Below the pieces are notes generated by a model. That model saw nothing but the letters and a program-made list of their open reading frames with translations, was not told where the DNA came from and did not search any database. Of a stretch of 64,000 nucleotides of DNA, positions 1 to 11,485 are shown one piece after another (the first letter of the stretch is position 1; each line of letters starts with the position of its first letter). The position numbers and the translations under genes were made by a program. Source of the stretch: Athripsodes cinereus. Lineage: Eukaryota > Arthropoda > Insecta > Trichoptera > Leptoceridae. The stretch lies in the NCBI GenBank assembly GCA_947579605.1, contig OX388322.1, positions 11,222,001-11,286,000 of the forward strand, in the 5' to 3' direction.

Positions 1-1012
1 CAGTTACGTACGAATACGTACTAAGGACTTAAACTATTACAAAATGTATGTGTGCCTACAATTTTTTGCCAGAGACAATGATAATGTAAGAAAAAATATC
101 ATAAAAATAATGATATCTATTTAGTAAAATAATTTTATACCTCCCACAATTGTTTTGATTAGCGCACATATACTGTGTATAATGTGTTGGTTAAGTTTTA
201 TGAATATAATACTAAAAAACGAGATACATATATTTAAATGGACTATCATAAAATAAACTGGTTGACTTACAATAAACTGGCTCTACAACTATTTGTGCAA
301 CATATAATGCTCTACAATTACTATTTGTGCAACTAAGTTGGGAATTAATATTGAGTGCCAAAAATTTCATAATATATGTACTAGATGAGCGACTGAAAAT
401 ACTAAACAGGCAATGAAAATACTTACTGAGCGACTACATACTTCGATTAATTATTGACAGAAATACCAAATACATAAATTCAATTTCTATATTTAACATT
501 TTAAAATTATTTTGAGTTGTGTGTCTTTGTACGTTCTTTTTAGTTGTTTTTTTATGAATTGCCTTTGTATATAAAAGAAAATACATTCACATATAAAACT
601 ATAATATATGCTTGTATCGTGGAATCAGCTGCGGGGTTCGAACTCAAAATCTTCTGATCGAAAATACTATCCGACTGCCGATCACCTTTATTTTCACAAT
701 ATTTTTAGTTTAATAAACACGTCATCTTAAATAAAATTCAGCACATTTTAAATATATTGTTTGGCAATTTCAGATTTATTTGTTCGTCACAATGCTGTTA
801 CCCAAATAGTAATAATGGTTGCACCAACTGCATAAGTGATTACTCACTTTAGTTTTTCATCGTCATTCAGTAATTTTGTATGCTAATTTCCGTATTTTTC
901 GCAACTTATAATTTGAATATTCTATCACTTGTTTAAATACTATCCCTAAAAAAACATTACAATTAAAAATTATAGTCACATGAATTAATCTTACGTAAAA
1001 ATGTATCTTTAG
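1..1012. other. A+T-rich non-coding flank, probably a LAMP intron
   Basis: No exon of the downstream LAMP gene was recognised here. The stretch ends in a splice acceptor (ag at 1011-1012), so at least its right part is intron. Apart from a weak tRNA-like SINE head near 630-695, nothing else stands out. Confidence 0.5.
560..695 (-). repeat. Possible tRNA-derived SINE remnant
   Basis: Read on the minus strand, 632-695 contains a box-A-like stretch (GGCAGTCGGATAG) and a box-B-like stretch (GAGTTCGAACCCC), spaced as in a tRNA-derived promoter. An A+T-rich body follows. The arms do not fold into a clean tRNA, so a SINE head is more likely than a tRNA gene. Only this copy was seen in the window. 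Confidence 0.4.
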
Positions 1013-2124
1013 GGCCCTCTAGCAGCCAGCAATTTGGTGGGTCCTCCCCCTACTCCGTCTTCCTCAGCCTTGTATCGGGTGAACAGCACTTCTGGAGCCA
1101 CCTGTATCCTGCTGAAAACTGATGGCCTCCTCAGCATCAAATACAACAACAAATTGGGGGAAAGAGTAGAAGCGGATCTGTTTGTACCTGATGCAGCGAC
1201 TGTCTCTGGAAATTGTCGGTATGAAGACACAGAAACAATGACCATGATTTTCAAAGGATTCAAATTATTTTGGAACTTTGCAAAGGTTAGTTGATTAAAT
1301 AAAAAGTTAGTTTTGGGCATTTTTTTTATCACTTACAACAAGCAATATGCTTTATGTCCACATTTTATATGACTATTTTTTTAGACTCCTGGTGGTGAAC
1401 GCTGGTATGTCTCTCGAGTTCAGCTTTTCTACAACACAGATAATAAATTGTTTGAGCATGTGGCTAAGAATGGGTTGCCCGTTGAACTAGGGACACCTCC
1501 CAAACATCCTGCACTCCTGTTCCCAACTCCAGTCGGAAAATCATACGCCTGCTCCCAAGAAACTGCCATATTGTTAGAAAACCAAAACCCTGAGTAAGTA
1601 TTTGTCTCTTTTTATTTAATTTTTCAACACCCGATTAGATTGATGAATACTTGACATCTTCCTGGCTGCCTGTATCCAAACAAAATCTCTACAACACAAA
1701 TCTCTAGTCACTAAGCACACATACAGTCTACAATCAAAGATAATAAATCAATTAATAAAATGTTAATAAAATCACATTTTATTTCTATAGACAAATCAAT
1801 GAAAATTATGCTAAAATCATGGTTTTAAAAAATTGTGTAGGTACTGAATCAATTGATTATATGTATGATTTTTTTTACAGATCTCCTGTAGACCACGAAG
1901 CTACATTACTGCTAAGAGATTTCCAACTTCAAGCCTTTATGTACAAAGCTAAGAATGCTTTTGGACCTCAGTTCCCCTGCTCTGCTCCAGGATATTCGAG
2001 AGATGAAACTGCTCCCATCGCGGTGGGTGCTACTTTGAGTATTGCTGTATTGGGAACTGTCACCGGCTATGGGATTTTTAGATATTTGAAAGTTAAGAAA
2101 GTTCAATATGATACCATGGAGTAG
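1013..2124 (+). CDS. Lysosome-associated membrane protein (LAMP family), 3' exons
   Basis: C-terminal half of a LAMP-type type-I membrane glycoprotein of late endosomes and lysosomes. Exons read as 1013-1285, 1385-1593 and 1881-2124, with GT-AG introns whose phases agree (0, then 2). The joined part gives about 241 residues. Seen: the luminal LAMP fold signature, with four cysteines in two pairs (contexts ATCILL, GNCRY, YACSQ, FPCSAP). A proline/serine-rich PPPTPSS hinge lies before the domain. One membrane segment (about TAPIAVGATLSIAVLGTVTG) is followed by a short basic tail ending YDTME. YDTM fits the YxxPhi sorting rule used by LAMPs for lysosomal targeting. The N-terminal exons, including the signal peptide, lie outside the window. 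Family is firm from the cysteine pattern, membrane anchor and tail; LAMP1/2-like versus CD63-unrelated paralogue cannot be resolved. Confidence 0.85.
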
Positions 2125-2125
2125 A

Positions 2126-2158
2126 AATAAACCATGATCTTTGGTTGAACTAAATAAA
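2126..2158 (+). promoter_or_regulatory. LAMP polyadenylation signals
   Basis: AATAAA lies two bases after the stop codon (2126-2131), and a second AATAAA follows at about 2153-2158. The downstream one is the more plausible signal because the first leaves almost no 3' UTR. Confidence 0.55.
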
Positions 2159-2162
2159 TCCA

Positions 2163-3910
2163 GTCCTTATTTTCTATTCAATGTTATCACGGTGTATTTG
2201 TTACAAAGCCTTTGGCATATTTCAGAATTAACTGAACATAATCCAAGTATGTTAAAAGTAAATATTTTTACATAGTTTTTGATAGATTACGAGCATACAA
2301 ATCCTTATTGTGGATTGTTTCTGGCTCATCTCAATATTTCAATGTTGCGAGTTTTAAGAAATTAAATATTTGTCAAAATTCTCAAATTGATTTGATACTA
2401 ACTTAATGTGGCTGGATATAAGCGAATACAAGTTTGACTATCTATAATCTAACCTTTTCAATGTTAACAGCTTATCCTAATCTTTATTTGAAGTAATATT
2501 TATCTCCTTTTAATAATTTATAAATGACTTAGGAAGATATCATTGTCATATTACATAATAATTATGTAATCAATAGATGTCATTGTCATATTACATAATA
2601 ATTATGCAATCAATAGATGTCATTGTCATTGTCATATTACATAATAATTATGTAATCAATAGATAACTATGCTGTTATTGAACTTTCATTGATATTATTA
2701 TAGAGTAACCTAGGTAAATAATATATACTTATATACATTATTGTCAATACTCAAGATGACTTGCAAACATATCCATTGTTAAGAATAAAAGTAACAAATT
2801 CTTCCAGATAGCCATATCATATTGCGTAGGTGATATTATTTAAAATTTCAGATACTGTTGATACATTTTGGTTAATTGTTGATATACTTTTGTTATGAAT
2901 ATTAATTAAGTAATTAAAAATGTTTTAAGAAACATCTGCTACATAAATAATTATTAACAAAATGTTAAACCTACTTTTAATAATTTCTATAAGTTATAAT
3001 AGATCCACATTATTGCAAATTTAAATAGACAAATAATACTTGCAAATAAAATTATCAAAAAGAATATTTATTTGTCAATAATTATGGATAGTAGTTAGGT
3101 AAAAACATTTTATAATAATTTTAAATTCGTCTAAATTTTATTGACACGAATGGTCGTAAAGGATTAGTTTCCGATAATTTATATTTTCAGTTTATATACC
3201 TAAATATTAATATTGTACCTAACCTAATATTTTTTTGTAATTAAACCTCTTAGGTATTTGTATCAATTACATAATTATCTTGTGATTATTGAGAGAATTG
3301 AAAATACTGAGCACAATAATTCATTGCGCAGCTATTATATTTTACTTAGGTAATATGGAACCAGCTAAAGCCAAATTTTTTATTAAATATTTTCCAAGAA
3401 AGTAGAGAGAAATTAAATGTTAAATCTATTGTGATATAATTTCCTAGAACACGATGACGTTCTCTCAATGCTAAGAATAATTAAAATTGTCAAAATAAAG
3501 TGAAAATATTTACCAAGAAGTACCTAAATACCTACATAGGAAATACTTATATCTGAGAAAACCTACAAATTGACTTTACCTCTAATGGCATATAAATTTT
3601 TAATATTTGTAAGAAAACTGAAATCACTGATAGCTTATAGATTATCTAGCCGTTTTGTTTTACGATAATGTGCCAAGATCCTCATTTAAGAAACTTGTCG
3701 ATTTATTTGGCAATGAACATTAGAGAACTCAATAGAGATTATCATATTCTCATTCTAAACGTTAATCTCATAAAGAATATGAATGTCACCTGTAACTAAA
3801 CTTATAATCACATATCATTATAAGATATTTTCAAATATTTCCTATAGAATATATACCTATAGAATTAAACTGTCTTTTTTGCTTAATAATATTTGTGCAG
3901 AAAATAAGAA
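2163..3910. other. A+T-rich intergenic DNA
   Basis: No coding exon or recognisable element except the tandem repeat at 2541-2662. Short open frames are random for this composition. Confidence 0.6.
2541..2662. repeat. Tandem repeat, about 40-bp unit, three copies
   Basis: The phrase TTACATAATAATTATGTAAT, itself palindromic, recurs three times with the flanking text CAATAGATGTCATTGTCATA. Copies differ by one base (a C in the middle copy) and by a short extra CATTGT in the last. Confidence 0.8.
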
Positions 3911-4030
3911 TACTACTAAATATACCACCACGGCATATCCTACGACTAGGGTAGCCAGAGGACCAACTGCAAGTAATAAACCATCATGGCATATCCCATA
4001 AATGTGGTAGCTGATGGACTAACTGCAAAT
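3911..4030 (-). repeat. Two truncated copies of the GCCGTGATGGTATAGTA-tailed SINE
   Basis: Two successive minus-strand 3'-end fragments (3911-3974 and about 3979-4030) of the SINE found in full at 7008 and 33968. Both show the inverted forms of the tail (CCACGGCATATCC, CCATCATGGCATATCCC) and the following GTAGCC/GTAGCT and CAACTGCA blocks. Confidence 0.6.
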
Positions 4031-4039
4031 AACAAATAA

Positions 4040-5825
4040 TTTTACCTACTAGGATTAAACTGTCTGTTTTGCTAAAAATAAGAAAACCTAAATTTAGAAA
4101 ATGAGTTTTATTTATTAGCTTGATAAATGTTTAACCAGAGATGTCACATTATCTTATTTGGTAAAATTAATCTATATGTTAAACCCCTACACTTTGTAAC
4201 GATGAATGATTTTGCTTATTAATGAAACAATTTGAATTGCATAAGATTCTAAAACATAGATATTAAAATAATATATTTTATTGGCATGATAGCTGTTTGA
4301 TTTTTTTTTTGAATGGTTGAAACATATACATATATATTATAAAAAAATATTATATAATAAATACCTAAGCTGCTTTTAATAATGTAACAAGTTAAATATA
4401 TATTATTGTAATGTTATTACTATTTAAATATATTATATAATCTTGCATGCATTTTAAGAGTAAATTATTTAAGGCAGATGGTATTGAAATGTTGTTTAAA
4501 CCAAAGTATGCCTTAAAATTGTCGATCATATCATAACAAATGTTATGATTTAATTTCAAGTGGCGAAAAATAATACATAGACTGCCCACTAGTTAAACTG
4601 ATTTTTTTTTCAATTTGCTATTCTCACCACATAAGTATCGGATCAATATTAAAACTTCATCGAAAACATGAGAAATCCAAGTTACCTCGCTAGGATCTCG
4701 AAAATAATTGGAAGTTAAACAAAATTAGTATAAAAGTATGGAAAAACTATGGGGAAAGCCATCAAAGATGAAAGCTTCCCCACCCTAGAAGTGAGACTCT
4801 AAATGGGAGCTTCTAAAAATGTTAAGAAAAAAAGGAGATTGGAAACATTTGAAAAAAAAATCGTTCTATTCCTATACCAAATTAAATTTGGTAACGGGGA
4901 GGGTGGTGTATTTTTTTTACATAAATACAAAATTACCAAAGATTGAAAAACGACACAAATAACAAAATCCTGGGTAGGCCCTTGATTAGAATTGTTTTCA
5001 TTTTTGATCAAGTCTACAAAAAAATGTTGAGGTGGTTGCCTGATAGTAGAGTCTCGGACATTCAGTTGAGAGATTACAGGTTTAATTTTTCTGCTGCTTA
5101 CCTACTCCACATTCACGACAAATGCATATTGTTTACAGCTAGATATATCATAAAGAAAAGTTGTTTGATTATTTTAAGAAATACTTTGGTTTGAATTTAG
5201 TATAGTTATGTTGCATAATGTGCAAAGTGTTAAGTAAGGCCACGAGATTTGTCTTCCATAAAGTAAAAAAATATATATATTTATCATAACAATATTACAC
5301 TAAGCACCAAACACACGTCAAAGATTAATCTATTATTATGTCCTACAGATATAAGAATGTTTATTAGGGTAATGCTTAGAGACCTCACATTTTTTTGAAT
5401 TTTGAATGGGTCAACCTCCAATTTTGTTCTACTCCTAAAAATAAGTCTTAGAAGATTTTTGAGCTTGAACTAGGGCTCAAAGTTTTTGGTTTTATATGAA
5501 AACTCGTAAATTTTTTAATATAACGAAATTTTACTTTGAAGTTACTAAACTAAAAGATACCTACACAAAATAACTATAACCAAATATAAAGTAACTGAAA
5601 ACATAACTTATTATGTGCTATAACATTTTGATAAAGAACACCAACTGGAACAGTAAGTTCTATCTCTGTTACCCATCTTACCTATATCCTAATTTAATAC
5701 ATATTTACATTATTTATTGGTTCTGTAACAAGAGTACTCATTAATTTCAAAAATATTGGAAATATATCTTTAAAAATATTTTTTTGATTTTTTCTTTTTA
5801 ATCAGAAAACATATCGATGTATTAT
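4040..5825. other. A+T-rich intergenic DNA, nothing recognised
   Basis: No exon-like composition, no long inverted repeat and no known repeat was seen. Confidence 0.5.
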
Positions 5826-5999
5826 GTTATGTTCAGAGATGTGCAAAATACTTTCAAAAAAGTATTTAAATTCAAAATACAAATACTTTTGAATTTTTGT
5901 ATTTCAAATACAAAATACTAAATACCAATCAAAATGGTATTTAAGTACAAAATACAAAATACGTATTTTCAAAATACTTTTTAAAATACTTTTTACAAA

Positions 6000-6430
6000 T
6001 AGTCGAACAAGGTGTAAGACAAGGGTATTCAATATTTCCAGCACTCTTTAACTGTTATATACAGCGAGCCATTGATGAATTGATAGAAGAAATGAAGAAC
6101 TGGACAAGAGTATAGATAAATGGAGAAAGGGTTGACATGATTCGATATAGCACTGCTTGCAGATAATGAAGATGAGTTGAATAAAGCCTAAGGAAGAACT
6201 GTCACAATACAACATAAAAATAAATAAAGACAAAACAAAATGTATGGTTGTTCGAGGAGATGAGCCGACTGCGAAAATTGTCATAAATAAAGTGAGTATC
6301 AAGCAGGTTAGAGAATTCCTGAACTTGGGCTGCAGAATAAATCAGGATGGATACTCCGAATCTGAAATCGTATGGAATACTGTAACATCATATTATATAC
6401 AGGACTGCTCCAGACCCTTCTTAATCGTCT
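6000..6430 (+). pseudogene. Degenerate LINE reverse-transcriptase fragment
   Basis: Fragments of a non-LTR reverse transcriptase palm. Around 6008 the frame reads GVRQGYSIFPALFN, matching the conserved GVRQGCSxSPxLFN. After about 75 further residues the usual RYADD site appears only as a frameshifted remnant (MIRY, then out of frame, near 6137). The frame resumes through NKDKTKCMVV and EFLNLGCRI, typical of the region after YADD. At least one frameshift is present, so it is dead. It lies inside the hAT-like element at 5834-7328. Confidence 0.65.
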
Positions 6431-6439
6431 TCAGATGGT

Positions 6440-6790
6440 TTTTAATGTTGCCTCCGAATCATTTACAAAGAGAATCAGAGCTGCCACATCACCTCACTGC
6501 TAAGAAGTCTACACTAGCTGAGAGTCTCAGAGAGAGTGGTGTTTAAACTGTGTCTCACTGTCCACAAGGTAGCTCACCACCACTGAGCTGTTCCGCTGAC
6601 AAAAATTTGAGACGAAGACTGTGCTCAGCTTCTAATGCCGTAAACAAACTCGTAGAATTCAATATTGCAAATACCTCTAAATTTGCAGAAAGGAGAACCA
6701 GAGTCGCAGCGCCAACTGCCTGGAACAGATTGCCTGGAGACAAAGTTGAAAACGCTACTGTTCAGGAGAAATCACAACGCCGTTGATGAA
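6440..6790 (+). pseudogene. LINE C-terminal fragment, second family
   Basis: The frame at 6550-6786 contains RRTRVAAPTAWNRLPGD. This resembles the F-RVAAPxLWNSLP motif near the end of CR1/L2/Jockey-like reverse transcriptases. It follows directly on the RT fragment but probably comes from a different element, since the motif belongs to another LINE group. It ends before an imperfect GTTGATGAAAATTTCATC hairpin at about 6782. Confidence 0.45.
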
Positions 6791-7007
6791 AATTTCATCA
6801 TGGATCATTAAACGGCGTCATGTATAATTTGTTCAATCATCATTATTATGTGTGTATATCTCAAATATGGAGTACTGTAATGGAAACGTTGTATTCGTAA
6901 TTCAACAAATTGACAAAAAAAGCTTGCGTACGCGCATATCAATTAATGGCAGATTTTTTTTTCAAACAGATAAAAAGGTATTTTGTAAAAGTATTTTGTG
7001 TAAAATA

Positions 7008-7177
7008 TATACTATACTATATACTATACCATCACGGCATATCCCACAAGTGGGGTAGCCAGCAGATCAGCTGCATGTTAGAAACATGCAAACTGTCCTC
7101 TTCGTGCCAATATAAAATCAAGACATTCAGGATGGGTGGCAAACCTCATCGCTGAATTTAAGATGTAAAATGTCTTA
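7008..7177 (-). mobile_element. SINE, nearly full length
   Basis: Minus-strand copy of a SINE of about 165 bp repeated at least eight times in this window. In its own direction it starts near AAGACATTTTACATCTTAAA, passes GATGAGGTTTGCCACCCATC, and ends CTACCCCACTTGTGGGATAT then GCCGTGATGGTATAGTA with a TAGTA-type tail. The 5' part shows no clear tRNA, 7SL or 5S similarity. It sits within the hAT-like element. Confidence 0.7.
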
Positions 7178-7479
7178 TAATGTAAAATACAAAATACTCA
7201 AAAAAGTATTTCAATAAAATACAAAATACTTTTTACGAAAAGGTATTTGATATACAAAATGAAAATACGTATTTTGTATTTTGTACTTGTATTTTATATA
7301 CTTTTATTTCAAATACGTCACATCTCTGGTTATAATACAGAAAAAAAGTGAGAGGACGGCTTTTTGAAAATTCGAAGTTGGTATTTTAAGCATCATCTTA
7401 ATGTTTATATTATTATCTTCTGTCATACCTTTTCTGTGTCTGTATTTTATATCATAGCTGTCTTGAGATTGTTTCTGTT

Positions 7480-7721
7480 CCTGAGAGCCATTAGGACTCA
7501 AGTGCATTTCTGCCAAAAATGGCAAAATTAAAAAAAAGCGAAAATAGCACAACAGTCGTAAGTCAAGTACAGAAATGCTTAGGGTTATAATAATTGAAGT
7601 GCGCATCACTATGCTGTATACTATATACAGCTTATTACTAGTAAAATGTTGAGATTTTATCGATTAAAAAAATTGAATTCGAAAATGACATTTTAGTACT
7701 TAAGACTAAATGGCTCTCAGG
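7480..7721. mobile_element. MITE with CCTGAGAGCCATT ends, copy 1
   Basis: The left end CCTGAGAGCCATTAGGACTC is answered by inverted AAGACTAAATGGCTCTCAGG at the right. An inner hairpin-forming stretch (CTGTATACTATATACAG) lies near 7612-7628. A second, inverted copy is at 11243-11485. No convincing target duplication was seen and no transposase is present. Confidence 0.7.
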
Positions 7722-9020
7722 TACAGGTTTCTACATAAGTGTTGTTGTATCTTTAATTTTACATTTATTTATTTTATGTTTTATTACCTATTTATCTTGT
7801 AAAGCCTGCAGTTGTGGGTTGGGATACAGTCTATTACTTTATTCTATTTGAAAATATATCTGTTGTACCTATATGATAAAATATTAGCTGTAGCAATATT
7901 ATATCAATATTCTATTATAATACGCAATACACGAAAGACATATCACATCACTGAGGTCAAGTGAAATTATGTTGATACAATATCTACAATTTGTGTGTGT
8001 GTTTGATCTTTGAATATGGCTAATAAATATTATAATGAATAAATCAAGTTTTTTCGTATACTTACCTATACAATACTAAAATGCTTTGGAACTTATGTAA
8101 TGATAATAATAATAATAAACATTGTACAAAATATTTGTATAAAAATAATAAGATTACAACAAGGTATAAACGAAAAAAATTGTACAATGGCCGAGTTTAT
8201 CGCAGGGACGCGATATCTTCCAACTACCCCAATAAAATAAAACAAATAACTAATTGAAAAAACTGATAAAAACCAAAATAAAATAAAAAATTAATATGAT
8301 CTGTATAAGCCTAAAATAATTATTCTAGATCTCACACTCATTTTCATCCATGAAACTCTTTTATTTAAAAAAAAAAACACAAATACATACTTAGGTACTT
8401 ACTACATAGAAAATACTTGTTATTTTTATATTACTATCTTATTTTTGCCGCATAATAATTATATTACCTGCAATAAAGTTAATTCACGAAATGTATAATA
8501 ATACTATTGAAATCATTATATATACTTAGATGAGTATCTCGAACCCAGACGAGTCTTACAAATATGAAACCATCTTCCGCCACCGTATTATGCCAATGTA
8601 CTGTAGCAAGGGCTACATTTCTATGGTCCCAGGCGTGCATCGACCTTTAGATAATGATAAGCAAAATCCACGAGTCACAATTGGATGATTAGGTAATTGT
8701 TACATTATCAGATCAGGCTCGTGGATTGGAGGTTGATTACCATCTGGGACAGGACACTCTTTCGCCGACCACTGGACGATCTTGACCTCGCCTCCCGCGC
8801 GTATCGTGTTGCTTGCATATCCATCCACGTGAGTTAAAAAGTATAATATTTTTTTGTAAGAACTCAAATATAATTACTAACCCTTCAGGAATTAATTATT
8901 ATTATAGTAGAAAAGTAAAAATAATAAACTCGTTTTGTACTTCTAACTAGAAGAAACAATCTTTTATTATATTCATTTTTATATTCACTTTGCAAAACTA
9001 GAACATAGCATTATTACTTA
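7722..9020. other. Intergenic DNA with a G+C-rich island
   Basis: Mostly A+T rich. About 8185-8230 (CGAGTTTATCG...ATATCTTCCAACTA) shares words with 23140-23170 and is probably a small dispersed repeat. The island at 8574-8831 is listed separately. Confidence 0.5.
8574..8831 (-). other. Unrecognised exon-like G+C-rich island
   Basis: A G+C-rich stretch in an A+T-rich setting. On the minus strand, 8739-8831 is open and ends at a possible donor (GATG|GTAATC). A second open block (about 8574-8650) starts after an acceptor-like CTAAAG and ends at TTT|GTAAGA. Joined in the only phase that avoids a stop, they give about 58 residues, including VSCPRW and HAWDHRNVALATVHWH. No family is recognised. 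It could be two exons of an unknown gene, a pseudogene or part of an undescribed repeat. Confidence 0.2.
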
Positions 9021-9023
9021 CAA

Positions 9024-9055
9024 GCGTATGTAACCCGGCATCGCTCGGGTTTAAT
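9024..9055 (-). repeat. Possible Helitron 3'-end hairpin
   Basis: On the minus strand AACCCGAGCGATGCCGGGTT forms a hairpin followed, about seven bases on, by CTTG. This is like the hairpin plus CTRR end of Helitrons. The CTAG is not intact and no 5' end was found. Confidence 0.3.
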
Positions 9056-9169
9056 TAAATAGAAAACCTTGCAAAAACATGGGTTAAACCAACAAAATCT
9101 TATTGAAAAAAAATGAAGCACATGGATAAAAGAAGTAAAAAGCTCTTCCCAATGAGAAAACTTAATTTT

Positions 9170-9720
9170 TGACTCCCTACATGCCCATATTTAAGCAACA
9201 ATAAATAGGTAGGTACCTACATCATAAAAAGCATTGCAAATCTCTACTTAATGAAAAATCTTGAAGTTTGATACCTCACATGCCCATATTTAGGTAAAAA
9301 AAAATAGGTAGGTACCTACATCGAAAAAAGTGCTAAAAACCTCTTCCCAATGAAAAATCATGAAGTTTGATACCTCACATGCCCATATTTAGGTAAAAAA
9401 TAGGTAGGTACCTACATCGAAAAAAGTGCTAAAAACTTCTTCCCAATGAAAAATCTTGAAGTTTGACACCTCACATGCCCACATTTATGTAAAAAAATAA
9501 TAAGTAGGTACCTACATGGAAAAAAGTACTAAAAACCTCGTCGCGATGAAAAAGCTTGAAGTTAAGAAATCCCACATATTGGTAGGTACCTACATGGAAA
9601 ATTGCTAAAAACCTCTTCCAAATGAAAAATATGTGAGCTCGACACCCCGAACGCTCATATTTTATTTAGAAAAATAGGCGGGTACCTACGTGCAAAAACT
9701 ACTAAAAACTTCATCTTAAT
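9170..9720. repeat. Degenerate minisatellite, unit about 80-105 bp
   Basis: Five to six tandem copies of a unit containing CTTCCCAATGAAAAATC, TGAAGTTTGATACCTCACATG, CCCATATTTAGGTAAAAAA and TAGGTAGGTACCTACATCGA. GGTAGGTACCTACA-type words recur near 9207, 9309, 9402, 9505, 9582 and 9679. Copies diverge toward both ends; the central ones are most alike. Confidence 0.8.
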
Positions 9721-9789
9721 GTAAAAACTCGAAGATTGTCATCCCAAATTTCTATAAGAAAAAAAGGGTAAATATCCCATTTCGCGAAA

Positions 9790-11242
9790 AAATTGTAGGC
9801 ACATTAATGTTAAAATATAATTGTCCACATTCGAATTTGTATTTTTGGTTTGCAGTACATAAATGGGTATTTGAGTGATTTTCTATGAAATTAAAAAAAA
9901 GTCAAGAATAAATTGTCACAATTGTCTATATTCCCAAATAAACCTTAAAAAATGGATTATCTGCATCCTTCAATATTCAAGAATATTTAACTATCAAATA
10001 TTTCGTAATGCATGTAAAAAATATTAGGTGAAAATAAATAGGTTCCCACTCATTGAAAAATCATTTAACATTATTTATGGATTTTATAGGTAAAACTATT
10101 ATTATTCTACAGTATAGTTTTCTATGGTTTCATAATGTCTTCCATTATGAAAATAGCCCAATATGTCAAAAATATGCAATTTTTATTCACGTAATTCAAG
10201 AGCTTTTCTCATTAGCAAACACAATATTTTATTACGAAAATAAACCCTAATTATTTAGTTTCAGAATTGTTGTGTTTATTGTTACATCCATTTTGAAATT
10301 AATTCAATACAATGAAAAATGTTTGACTGTGAATATTGCTCTTTACTAAACCTTGCATATATTCTTCATACATTTTGTGGCTAATTTTGTGACATAGTCG
10401 CATTAAAATTAAAATATCTTTATCAATATGTAAGATATTTTAAATGTTTTTAGCCTTAAACCTGCCCAGAAGATGAGACCTCGTATAGAGTGTATTATTT
10501 TACTTCGGTCTTTCCTAATTTCCGAGTCCATTAAGGACATACATACATACATACGAACGGACTCAAATATTTATGTGTGGATTATACATATGTAATTAAT
10601 TATTTTATATCGCCTGGTGAGATATTCTATATTCCTTGATAGGAGTTGGATTAAACATATTTACATTTATATTTCCATTTTAATTATACCACATCACTTG
10701 CGATAAATGGTAACTAGTAACTCTCTAGTGCGATAGTACACTAAAAAAGAAAGAAGAAAAAAAATTAATCTACTGTATGAGAGACAGAATTCGATGAATA
10801 TAATAATTATACATAGAGAATTGCACTAATAATTCAGGGATCATGGTAGGTAAATAAAACAATTATTGGTCTAAAGTATTTATTTTAATTTCCATATTCT
10901 TTCCTTAACCATTATATTTTGATAAAACATTAAATGTTATCAACTTTAACCATGTTCTTACTAATTTTTTTATGGAATTTATGAGAGTAAATAATACTAC
11001 ATCATACAATACAGAAAAAAATACAAATAGAATCATAAGCAAATGCAAGACTTAATTCACTGTAAAACTTGAAGCTTTCGGAGAAAATAGACAATCCGAT
11101 GACGAATATTAATGCACCTAAATAAAATACTTTATTTTCATCCAATAATAATCTTCGTATGGAGAATCCACGAAGATAATATTATGTTGATCACCCAGTT
11201 CCCTAAAATAATAACTAATTTTTTGATTAAAACATGTCTGTA
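9790..11242. other. A+T-rich intergenic DNA
   Basis: No exon recognised. An (ACAT)4 run at about 10539-10555 sits between ACTC/GAGT-containing flanks and may be the tail of an old LINE. Confidence 0.5.
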
Positions 11243-11485
11243 CCTGAGAGCCATTTAGTCTTAAGTACTAAAATGCCATTTTCAAATTCAATTTTTTAAT
11301 CGAAAAAATCTTAACATTTTACTATTAATAAGCTGTATATAGTATATACAGGTTATTACATAGACCCTATAGTATAGACCCTAAGCATTTCTGTAATCAA
11401 GACTCACGACTGTTGTGTTATTTCCGCTTTTTTAGTAACTTTGGCATTTTTGTCAAAATTGCACTTAAGTCTTAATGGCTTAAGG
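11243..11485. mobile_element. MITE with CCTGAGAGCCATT ends, copy 2 (inverted)
   Basis: The left end CCTGAGAGCCATTTAGTCTT matches the right end of the copy at 7480-7721, and the right end (AAGTCTTAATGGCTTAAGG) matches that copy's left end. The two copies are thus in opposite orientation. The internal CTGTATATAGTATATACAG hairpin is shared. The right terminus is decayed. Confidence 0.7.

Larger units (their letters stand above)
5834..7328. mobile_element. hAT-like non-autonomous DNA element with nested insertions
   Basis: The ends are inverted: CAGAGATGTG at 5834 and CACATCTCTG ending at 7328. Eight flanking bases on each side (GTTATGTT and GTTATAAT) match at six positions, as expected for a decayed 8-bp hAT target duplication. 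Both subterminal zones (5845-6000 and 7185-7320) are crowded with runs of AAATAC/GTATTT, which resemble each other in inverted order. The middle is filled by LINE fragments and a SINE. No transposase is present. Superfamily assignment rests on the CAGAGATGTG end and the 8-bp flank only. Confidence 0.6.

Noticed and set aside
1009..1332. 107-codon minus-strand frame
   Set aside because: Antisense to the first LAMP exon and without recognisable motifs.
10526..10570. (ACAT)n flanked by ACTC/GAGT as a LINE insertion
   Set aside because: No coding remnant and no target duplication; left as a simple repeat.
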